Assembly (NCBI GenBank): GCA_013003255.1
Contig: JABDJZ010000091.1
Location: 1 to 8,478, forward strand
Reading direction: 5' to 3'
DNA length: 8,478 bases
DNA from: Rhodothermales bacterium
GTDB lineage: Bacteria; Bacteroidota; Rhodothermia; Rhodothermales; UBA10348
Positions 1 through 6,080 of the stretch are shown in pieces (the first letter of the stretch is position 1; every line of letters begins with the position of its first letter). The notes below the pieces were generated by a model. The model was not told the origin of the DNA. It made no database searches and saw only the letters and a program-made list of their open reading frames with translations. The position numbers were made by a program, and so were the translations under genes.

Positions 1-214
1 GGGTGGACATGCCAACATGGGGCAGCTGCCCGATCCGGAGCTCTTTCGCCAGCCACCTCAGCGGCGCTGGGAGAACCCGATGATTGCCGCGGTGGGCACG
101 TACGCGATTCGGATTACCTGGGACGACGGCCACGAAGCCGGTATCTACACCTGGAAGCGGCTTCGGGCCACTTGTCCCTGCGCGGAATGCACGACGCAAA
201 CGGCCAGCGAGTAG
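1..214 (+). CDS. DUF971 (GBBH-like N-terminal domain) protein, 3' end only
   Basis: This is the C-terminal part of a plus-strand gene that enters from the left edge; codons run from position 2, and 70 residues plus a TAG stop are visible. The visible piece contains VGTYAIRITWDDGHEAGIY followed by TWKRLRATCPCAEC. This matches the second half of DUF971 proteins, which usually run to about 100-130 residues and often end in a Cys-rich CxCxxC-like tail. The family shares a fold with the N-terminal domain of gamma-butyrobetaine hydroxylase. It also occurs at the end of the plant Fe-S scaffold HCF101, so a link to Fe-S or metal handling is plausible but unproven here. The ATG at 17 lies inside the domain and is unlikely to be the true start, because the frame stays open to the window edge. 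The gene converges on the phosphatase gene with 20 nt between the stops, and no terminator hairpin is obvious there. Confidence 0.82.
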   Translation, partial: GGHANMGQLPDPELFRQPPQRRWENPMIAAVGTYAIRITWDDGHEAGIYTWKRLRATCPCAECTTQTASE

Positions 215-234
215 GACTCCGGCGGGCGGGCACC

Positions 235-1986
235 TCAGATGGCCTTCACGACTATCATTGTCAGGTCATCCGATAGAACCGGCGCATCATCTGTCCAGTC
301 CCGAACAGCCTGCCTGACGTGATCGAGAATCTCCTGGGCACTCTTGTCGGTCACCTCGCGGAGACACGCCTCAAGCCGCGGCTCTTCCCACTCCTCGCCA
401 TCCGGGCTCATGGCCTCCGTCACGCCATCGGTAAAGATGGCCAGCACATCGCCGGGGTTGAGCGTCGTAGTTCCGGCTTCGTAGGGCATGCCCTGCATAA
501 CGCCGAGAAGCAGGCCTCCAATCTCAAGCTCCTCCATCTCTCCGGTCGCGCGTAGCAGCATCGGGGGGTTGTGCCCAGCGTTCACATAACGGAAGGAGCG
601 GTCAGCGACCGAATAGATGCCGTGGAAGAACGTTATGAACTTGTCGAACCCGGTATTGCGGCAGATGACCCGGTTCATGTTGGCCGTAGCCTCCTCCAGC
701 GTGATGTCCATCGGAATGACCGAGTGCAGGGCGGCCTGCAGGTTGGACATCAGCAGTGAGGCTGGCATTCCCTTTCCGGTGACGTCCGCAATGGCCAACA
801 GAAAACGCTGGTCCTCCAGATCAACCACGTCAAAGTAGTCGCCTGCCACGTGTCGACTCGGAATGGCCAGCGTGGCAACCTCAAGACCCTCGACCTTCGG
901 CAAGTCTTTGGGCTGCAGCCCTTCCTGGATCTGTCGGGCGAGGCGCATCTCTTCCTCGAGCCGCTGCTTTTCCAGCTGCTGTTCGACCAGTACGGAGTTC
1001 TGCAGCGAGACGAAGGCCAGATTGCCCAGCGAGGTCAAAAATTCGATGTCATCGGGTCCGTAGGGTTTCCCGGTCATCTTCGGTCCAAGGCAGAGGATGC
1101 CACAGGTCTCCCCTTTCTGCCGGATCGGAATCGCAAGGACCAGCCCACGATCTGCAAAAGCCTCCCATTCGGCTGAAGGCGCCTCATCAAGCAGGTGAAC
1201 CATCTCGAGTCCGCATAGGGCATCGAGCGTTTGTTGCTCCAACTCGGTGGACCCGATTCCCTTGGCCGTTACCACGCGGAAGTACCGCTTGCCGTGTGCG
1301 GTTTCCATCACCTGCGCATCGGCATCCTCCTCCTCGGAGCCCAGCAGGAACAGGTGCTTGGAAACCAGCATCTGCCCCATCAACCCGAGGGAGAGCAAGT
1401 TTACCAGCCGGTCCCGGTCTACGGTCGCATTAAACTCCTGCGACAGGTCGAACAGCGTGTTGAGCTGCTGGACTTTGCCGTCCAGATCCCGGTTGGCCAG
1501 CTTGAGCTCCTCGACCATGAGCGAGTTGTGCACCGCGGCCGACGACATGTTGACCAGGGAGTGGATGAACTCCAACTCGCGGTTCTCGAACTCCTGGCCG
1601 AGGGCTTTCTTGCCGATGGCCAGCAGTCCCAGGATGCGATCCCCATAGGCCACTGAGATGGCCAGATGCATGCCGAGGTCCTTCAACGGTCCCGGCAGCT
1701 CGTCGCCCTGCATGAGGGACCCGGGCGTCACGGTCGGCATCTCCAGTTTGGTCCCGGACTCGAACCCGCGGACGCCTTTGACCGCGGCAGCCGCGTAACG
1801 AGCCTCGATCGGGTCAAAGAGGAAGGCCACGCCGCGCATGACGAGCAGCTTGCTCATCGCCGTCAACAGGAGGTTGTTCAGGACAAACTCCAGTTCGAGG
1901 CTGGAATTCAGTATTCGGCTGGTTTCGTACAGCGCCCTCAGATCGAAACGCTCTGTGCGCTGCGTGTGCAGATCTCCGTCAGCCAT
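235..1986 (-). CDS. Double-GAF SpoIIE/RsbU-type PP2C serine/threonine phosphatase
   Basis: This is a 583-residue predicted cytoplasmic signalling phosphatase with no membrane segment. Residues about 15-155 and 175-330 are two GAF-like sensor domains that open with similar segments (LYETSRILNSSLE and LFDLSQEFNATVD). Residues about 330-355 are a charged helical linker (EQQLEKQRLEEEMRLA), and about 350-583 is the PP2C/SpoIIE catalytic domain. The metal-binding acidic motifs are all present: AGDYFDV (D383), IADVTGKGMPA (D401), FTDGVTEA (D520) and SDDLT (D573/D574), together with the NAGHNPP signature (469-475). The family dephosphorylates phosphoserine or phosphothreonine on STAS-domain anti-anti-sigma factors and similar partners, with the GAF domains sensing a ligand or protein. 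No STAS or kinase gene is visible nearby, so its target is unknown. The ATG lies 3 nt after the YfcE-type gene's stop, with no well-placed Shine-Dalgarno, so translational coupling is likely. It is the last gene of the five-gene block. Confidence 0.93.
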   Translation of the reverse strand: MADGDLHTQRTERFDLRALYETSRILNSSLELEFVLNNLLLTAMSKLLVMRGVAFLFDPIEARYAAAAVKGVRGFESGTKLEMPTVTPGSLMQGDELPGPLKDLGMHLAISVAYGDRILGLLAIGKKALGQEFENRELEFIHSLVNMSSAAVHNSLMVEELKLANRDLDGKVQQLNTLFDLSQEFNATVDRDRLVNLLSLGLMGQMLVSKHLFLLGSEEEDADAQVMETAHGKRYFRVVTAKGIGSTELEQQTLDALCGLEMVHLLDEAPSAEWEAFADRGLVLAIPIRQKGETCGILCLGPKMTGKPYGPDDIEFLTSLGNLAFVSLQNSVLVEQQLEKQRLEEEMRLARQIQEGLQPKDLPKVEGLEVATLAIPSRHVAGDYFDVVDLEDQRFLLAIADVTGKGMPASLLMSNLQAALHSVIPMDITLEEATANMNRVICRNTGFDKFITFFHGIYSVADRSFRYVNAGHNPPMLLRATGEMEELEIGGLLLGVMQGMPYEAGTTTLNPGDVLAIFTDGVTEAMSPDGEEWEEPRLEACLREVTDKSAQEILDHVRQAVRDWTDDAPVLSDDLTMIVVKAI

Positions 1987-1989
1987 ACT

Positions 1990-2493
1990 TCAAATCGCCC
2001 CTTTTTCGTCCAGATGAACCACTTGTGCCTCGACCGCCTTCCCTTGCTCAAGGCGCAGGCGGACGCAGGACTTGACCTGGTGGAATCCCTGCCGGCCCGC
2101 GGCCCCCGGATTGAGGTACAGCATGCCACCGAGCGATCCCACCCGTTCTATCCGCAGGATATGACTGTGGCCGCAAATGAACACGTCGGGAGGGTCTTCT
2201 TTCAACATTGGCCCGAGACCGGCCTGCCACCTGTCCGGATGCCCGGCTATGTGGGTCATCCAGAATTTGGCGCCATCCAGCATAAACCTGTCGTGGACCG
2301 GGTATCGCACCCTGATGTAGCGCCCATCCACGTTGCCCGGCACCGCGCGTGTCGGGGCCAGCGCCTCCAACTGCTCCAGAATGTCCGGGTCTCCCACATC
2401 GCCCGCGTGCAGAATGACATCGCAGTCTCCGAGCGCTTTCGGTATTCCCGGATGAAACCATCCGTGGGTATCGGAGATGACGCCTACCAGCAA
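1990..2493 (-). CDS. YfcE/MJ0936-family metallophosphoesterase (TTG start)
   Basis: This 167-residue calcineurin-like phosphoesterase is close to the usual small size of the YfcE/MJ0936 family. The dimetal-site motifs are in order and intact: SDTHG (D8, H10), HAGDVGD (D32), GNVD (N54), THIAGH (H81) and GHSH (H109, H111). Characterised relatives hydrolyse phosphodiesters in vitro with Mn2+ or Ni2+, but their physiological substrates are generally unresolved, so no substrate is assigned. The start is TTG at 2491-2493. The only upstream in-frame codons before a TGA stop are not ATG, GTG or TTG, and this start puts SDTHG at the usual position near the N-terminus. It begins 4 nt after the upstream gene's TAG and ends 3 nt before the phosphatase ATG, so it is almost certainly co-transcribed and perhaps translationally coupled with both. 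Confidence 0.92.
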   Translation of the reverse strand: MLVGVISDTHGWFHPGIPKALGDCDVILHAGDVGDPDILEQLEALAPTRAVPGNVDGRYIRVRYPVHDRFMLDGAKFWMTHIAGHPDRWQAGLGPMLKEDPPDVFICGHSHILRIERVGSLGGMLYLNPGAAGRQGFHQVKSCVRLRLEQGKAVEAQVVHLDEKGAI

Positions 2494-2497
2494 GCGC

Positions 2498-3445
2498 CTA
2501 GCGGAACGTCAGGCGAAACCCGACTCGGGTCCGCCGACTTGGCCACTCGCCGGACCGCGGGGCCCATTGGCTCACGGGCACTGAGAGGTACGGGCCGAAT
2601 CGGTAGCTGGGCCTGTCAAACTGCAGGCCCGTGCTGGCCCAGATGACGCCTCCGGTGAATTCGGAAGTCTCCCTGAGTTCGGGAGTCGCCACGTCCCACT
2701 CCACCATGTCGTAGGTCCCGCCCTCACCCAGCAGGGAGACATACAGGCTCGAGCCGGCGGGGTCGAACACCACGCTGTAGCGTCCGGACATGTGGACCTC
2801 CCAGCCGAAGGCCTGGGTTCGCACCACAGTCCGGTCCGGGGCCGGGGTCACGATGGGATCATCCGGGTCTATGGGCTCCGGCGTCACGTTCATGAGCTCC
2901 TGGACCCCGATCTGTACGCGGCGAATGCCCATGGCATAGTCCGTGCGCACGGTGGGCGTGGAAGGTGATCCGTACAGGAAGGCCAGATCCATCTGCGGAA
3001 ACCCCGATATGCCCTGCGCGATGGGGTCCACCGCGAATCGGATGGCATAGTCGGTGAACTCATCCGCCCGATAGTATTTCAGGGAAAGCCACCTGAGGGA
3101 CGGCGCCCCCCCGATGCCGGAGTTGGTGGCGTCCAGATACATCCCCGCGTCCAGGAAATCGGAAAGCTGGTAGTGCACCCTGAGGTTGAGGCCAAGAGCG
3201 TCTCCCGCCGGCCCGGTTGTGCCGTCATTAAGAAGGCCGGTTGGCCGGTAGATCAGTTCTCCCGTAAAGGCATACCGGTCGTGGAAGCCTCGGCGCGCAA
3301 TCTCATCCTGGTAGAAAGGGTCAAATACCCGAATAGGGCGCTGCGCATTGACCGCAGTAGGCAGGACCGTCGTCGCCAGGACAACCGTCAGGAGCATCAT
3401 CGCAGAGATGCCCGCCGGGAATAATCTGCGTGGGGACCGCTTCAT
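2498..3445 (-). CDS. Putative outer-membrane beta-barrel protein with signal peptide
   Basis: This is a 315-residue exported protein of no family I recognise. Residues 1-34 are a clear Sec signal peptide: basic start (MKRSPRR), hydrophobic core about 14-30, and probable cleavage after AVNA (residue 34). The mature part is rich in alternating-hydrophobicity stretches typical of beta strands, for example LGLNLRVHYQL, YAIRFAVD, GWEVHMSGRYSVVFD, SLYVSLLGEGGTY and TRVGFRLTF. It has no Cys and no internal hydrophobic helix, and ends in ...RLTFR. The aromatic at the penultimate position and a final strand resemble outer-membrane barrels, though the last residue is Arg rather than aromatic. An acidic, Pro-rich insert (about 187-204, with four Pro-Asp or Asp-Pro steps) is probably an extended loop. 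It sits between the UPF0173 hydrolase (22-nt gap) and the YfcE-type phosphoesterase (4-nt gap). The barrel and outer-membrane location are inferred from composition only. Confidence 0.8.
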   Translation of the reverse strand: MKRSPRRLFPAGISAMMLLTVVLATTVLPTAVNAQRPIRVFDPFYQDEIARRGFHDRYAFTGELIYRPTGLLNDGTTGPAGDALGLNLRVHYQLSDFLDAGMYLDATNSGIGGAPSLRWLSLKYYRADEFTDYAIRFAVDPIAQGISGFPQMDLAFLYGSPSTPTVRTDYAMGIRRVQIGVQELMNVTPEPIDPDDPIVTPAPDRTVVRTQAFGWEVHMSGRYSVVFDPAGSSLYVSLLGEGGTYDMVEWDVATPELRETSEFTGGVIWASTGLQFDRPSYRFGPYLSVPVSQWAPRSGEWPSRRTRVGFRLTFR

Positions 3446-3467
3446 CGCGTGTGCGATGGGTACGGAA

Positions 3468-4154
3468 CTAGAGGGAAAGCGTTTCGCCGGGTGCCATGAC
3501 CTGGGCGCGCATTCCCGCGTCGATCATGCGGGCCTCCCACTGCGAGACGTCCACCTTGATCGGCGGAAATGTGTCGAAATGCACCGGTACGGTCACGGCC
3601 GGGCGCAGCATTTTCGCACATCGCACGGCACCCGAAATGCCCATGGTGTAGACGTCTCCGATAGGCAGAAATGCCAGATCGATGTCGTACTCCTCCCCCA
3701 GCCAGGCCATTTCTGCAAAAGGAGCGGTATCGCCGGCCACGTAGACCACGTCATCTCCGGACTCGATCAGATACCCGTTCGGGTGACCTCCATAGGTGCC
3801 ATCCGGAAAGGAGGAAGAATGACGGGCCAGCGTCTGGGTGACCCGGCCCCATGGCATGTCGAAACTCCCGCCCAGGTTCATCCCCTGCACCTTCTCGTGA
3901 CCGGTCTTTTCCGAGAGGTAAGTGACAATCTCGTGGTTGGCCACGACCAGCGGCGAACATGCCGCTACGATGGACTCGGTATCTCCCCAATGATCGCCAT
4001 GCGCATGCGTAAGAAGAATCACATCGGGCGAAAGGTCAGCCGCCTGGACCACGCCGTCGCAGTGGGGATTTCCGGTAATGAAGGGATCAATGAGGACCTT
4101 GGTCCCCTTGACCTCCAGAGCAATGGTGGAGTGGCCGTAGTACGTGATTTTCAT
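3468..4154 (-). CDS. UPF0173-family metallo-beta-lactamase-fold metal-dependent hydrolase
   Basis: This 228-residue protein has the length expected for the UPF0173 (YtkL-like) family. It has the family N-terminus (MKITYYGHSTIALE) and the metallo-beta-lactamase HxHxDH signature in LLTHAHGDHWGD (H50, H52, D54, H55). Further ligand candidates are H112 (ARHSSS), D142 (YVAGDT) and H192 (VPVHFDTFPPI). The FPDGTYGGHPNGYLIE and PIGDVYTMG segments are also typical of the family. These are cytoplasmic, dimetal (usually Zn or Mn) hydrolases related to the UlaG lactonase group, and the physiological substrate is not established. The ATG follows the upstream gene's TAG by 32 nt. An AGGAG at 4172-4176 on this strand is 17 nt from the start, too distant for a normal Shine-Dalgarno. 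It is the second gene of the five-gene block. Confidence 0.93.
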   Translation of the reverse strand: MKITYYGHSTIALEVKGTKVLIDPFITGNPHCDGVVQAADLSPDVILLTHAHGDHWGDTESIVAACSPLVVANHEIVTYLSEKTGHEKVQGMNLGGSFDMPWGRVTQTLARHSSSFPDGTYGGHPNGYLIESGDDVVYVAGDTAPFAEMAWLGEEYDIDLAFLPIGDVYTMGISGAVRCAKMLRPAVTVPVHFDTFPPIKVDVSQWEARMIDAGMRAQVMAPGETLSL

Positions 4155-4186
4155 GGTCCCGAACCGGCGCGCTCCTGGCCCGGCTA

Positions 4187-5881
4187 CTATTTCATCAGCA
4201 GGATTGGATGACTCTGAATCCCCTCCGGGGACTGGAGTCTCACGAAGTACGTGCCGCTCGGCAGGTCATCCGCGCTGAATGATACGGTGTACTCACCGGC
4301 CTCCTGAAATCCGGTCCACAAGGTCTGCACCAACTGCCCCGACAGGTCCCATACCGAGACCGAAACGTCCTGGCCCTCATCCAGACTGTACCTGATCGAG
4401 GTGGTAGGGTTGAACGGATTGGGAAAGCTGCCGTCCAGATGGGCCAGCCTGGGTGGAGCCTCGACCTCGTTGCGCCCCACCTTGATGGCGTTAGACACGC
4501 GATCGTCACCAGCCGCTCGTTGCTGCCGAATCCGGTAGAACGTGACCGTCTCCCGCACGTCATCCCTGTAGAAATACCGCAACTGGCCTCCGTCAGCGGG
4601 CACACCCGCCTGTCGGTCGAATCCGGCCACTACCTCGTAGTGTGGCCCATCGTGCGACCGCTCCACCAGTAGACGGTCTCCCTGGGCCACGAACGCGGCC
4701 CAGCTGAGACTGACGGCGCCGTCCTCCAGGTCCACATTGATTTCGTCGAGTCCGCGGTGGAACGACAGGTCTGAGTCCCGGGGCCGGGGACCTGAACGCC
4801 CCAACCGCAACGCCGCGGGAATGCCCTCATCAAATGAAAAGAAGGCCGCGCCCGCCGCCGGCGTTCTGAGCGTCCGATAGACCGTGCTCCGGATCATGGT
4901 CGGCGACCTGGCCAAACCCCAGATTCGCAATTCGTCGATGTCGCCCAGATAGGCGCCTCCTTCCTCGCTTCCCACTCGCCCGCCCACGGCTAGTGCGTCG
5001 GGTGGCCGGCCTTGCAGTGCCGTGCGGTGTTGGAGCGAATCCTGCTGCACGCCGTCGATGGTTAGATGGCTCCAGTTCCGTTCGGGATCGTGCGTCACGG
5101 CCAGGTGGTGCCAACCGCCGTCTGCTACGGGTGACTGGGATCTAAGCGATCGGTGCTCTCCTTCCTGGCCCTGGAAGAACACGGCATGACCCGTGGCATC
5201 GAGCACCACCTCGAGAGCATAGGGATCGCGTTCGTCGCCCGTCCACGTAGACAGCATCACCTGATCGGCCACGGAGGTTCGAAACCAGGTCTCAACCGTG
5301 AAGGCGTGCTCGGCGGACAAACTGGGTAGTCTTCGAGCGTCCAGCAGCAGCGCCTGGTCCCGTGCCGTGAACTGAAGGGCCCTGTTTTCGCTGCGGGCGC
5401 CGTCGGTCGAGGCAATGGTACCACGCTGTCTGAGCCCGGCATCCGGCTCCAGGTCAATCGACCCCGGAGCCCGCTCTGCGGCCCGATACGGCATGAACTC
5501 CCACTCACCGAAGTCCGGCAGTCCAGGAGCCCGGATACGCACAACCAGTGTTTGGTGACCGGGCCTCGCCGTGGGCGGCAGTATTTGGAACCGGCCGGAC
5601 TGGCCACGAATCCGGGACAGCCGGGGCTCCAGCACCAGGCCTCCTTCCTGAACCAGTCTGGCCTCGGAGGGCTCCCAGCCAGCGGGCAGCGTCAGGACAC
5701 CTCCCTCAAACCGACCGAAACCCTCCCACTCCAGGTAGAGTGCGGCCTGGCCCCCGGCGACGACGCGGTCCGGCGCGTGGGAACGGAGCGGTTGCGCCTG
5801 GGCACCCCACATACCTGCGCCGACGCAGCTGAGCGTCACGCACAGGCACAGGCTCCGGACAATCCGGTTCACGGGGTTCAT
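4187..5881 (-). CDS. Secreted LamG-domain protein with C-terminal FlgD-like/T9SS-type sorting domain
   Basis: This 564-residue exported protein begins the minus-strand block. Residues 1-29 are a signal peptide (NRIVRS basic end, hydrophobic core, AQA before Q30); all three Cys lie in it and the mature chain has none. Residues about 31-140 form an unrecognised, probably beta-rich domain. Residues about 165-330 are a LamG/concanavalin-like lectin fold: AFTVETWF (193-200), GGWHHLAVTHD (255-265), LTIDGV (273-278) and GDIDELRIWGLAR (313-325). Residues about 380-470 look like a fibronectin-III-like module (INVDLEDGAVSLSW ... FYRIRQQ). Residues about 484-564 are the FlgD-like secretion/sorting domain with FPNPFNPTTSIRYSL (486-500) and LPSGTYFVRL. 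Relatives are exported and often attached to the surface or released by type IX secretion. The ligand is unknown; the LamG suggests carbohydrate or protein binding, with no catalytic motif seen. The gene ends in tandem TAG TAG stops. No Shine-Dalgarno is evident. Confidence 0.88.
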   Translation of the reverse strand: MNPVNRIVRSLCLCVTLSCVGAGMWGAQAQPLRSHAPDRVVAGGQAALYLEWEGFGRFEGGVLTLPAGWEPSEARLVQEGGLVLEPRLSRIRGQSGRFQILPPTARPGHQTLVVRIRAPGLPDFGEWEFMPYRAAERAPGSIDLEPDAGLRQRGTIASTDGARSENRALQFTARDQALLLDARRLPSLSAEHAFTVETWFRTSVADQVMLSTWTGDERDPYALEVVLDATGHAVFFQGQEGEHRSLRSQSPVADGGWHHLAVTHDPERNWSHLTIDGVQQDSLQHRTALQGRPPDALAVGGRVGSEEGGAYLGDIDELRIWGLARSPTMIRSTVYRTLRTPAAGAAFFSFDEGIPAALRLGRSGPRPRDSDLSFHRGLDEINVDLEDGAVSLSWAAFVAQGDRLLVERSHDGPHYEVVAGFDRQAGVPADGGQLRYFYRDDVRETVTFYRIRQQRAAGDDRVSNAIKVGRNEVEAPPRLAHLDGSFPNPFNPTTSIRYSLDEGQDVSVSVWDLSGQLVQTLWTGFQEAGEYTVSFSADDLPSGTYFVRLQSPEGIQSHPILLMK

Positions 5882-6080
5882 TTCAGCCGTTAGATGCGAG
5901 GGGGAATCGAGGCGGCCAGGGGGGCATCCGACCCTGGTGGGCAGGGATATAACGGACGCATGCCCCGGAAATTATGGGATTTAGGAGGCCACCCCAAAAG
6001 AATTCGTTCAATCCGGCTTGTGCTTCGAACCCCAACTGCTGGCCATTCGTTGTCGGAGCCAACCCCCAAACATCTGTTTC
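5882..6080. promoter_or_regulatory. Divergent intergenic region, presumed promoters for both flanking units
   Basis: This 199-nt gap separates the divergent starts of the LamG operon (minus) and the phosphofructokinase (plus), so promoters for both should lie here. Two A+T-rich patches stand out in G+C-rich surroundings. One is GATATAAC at 5947-5953, which gives a TATAAC -10-like box on plus and TTATAT on minus. The other is AAATTATGGGATTTAG near 5969-5984. Neither has a convincing -35 element at normal spacing, and I found no good match to the Bacteroidota TTG/TAnnTTTG promoter on either strand. A perfect TAGGAGG at 5982-5988 is not followed by any start codon at useful distance. Exact promoter positions cannot be assigned by eye. 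Confidence 0.4.
5916..5966. repeat. Cluster of overlapping short inverted repeats upstream of the LamG operon
   Basis: Three mutually exclusive short inverted repeats lie 35-85 nt upstream of the LamG gene start. CCAGGG (5916-5921) pairs with CCCTGG (5932-5937). CCCTG (5932-5936) pairs with CAGGG (5942-5946). GGGGCAT (5921-5927) pairs with ATGCCCC (5960-5966). The stems are only 5-7 bp and the region is G-rich, so chance is possible. They could form alternative structures in a leader RNA or act as an operator. Confidence 0.3.

Noticed and set aside
17..19. ATG at 17 as the start of the DUF971 protein
   Set aside because: The frame is open to the window edge and the visible sequence is only the second half of the domain, so the true start is outside.
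1666..2646. 326-residue plus-strand open frame
   Set aside because: It spans the phosphatase, phosphoesterase and barrel genes on the opposite strand, all of which have intact family motifs or a signal peptide; the frame itself has no recognisable domain.
3348..4211. 287-residue plus-strand open frame
   Set aside because: It is antisense to the UPF0173 gene and the signal-peptide region of the barrel gene; no motif is recognisable.
5810..5840. Lipobox (LSC at residues 17-19) in the LamG protein
   Set aside because: The -3 position is Thr and a good signal peptidase I site (AQA before Q30) follows; the Cys residues sit in the hydrophobic core.
5982..5988. TAGGAGG as a ribosome binding site for a small gene
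   Set aside because: No ATG, GTG or TTG follows at functional distance; the nearest candidates are more than 25 nt away and open no convincing frame.
6018..6080. TTG at 6018 as an upstream start of the phosphofructokinase
   Set aside because: It would add 21 residues (two Cys, no family similarity) before the glycine-rich loop; ATG 6081 gives the normal N-terminus.
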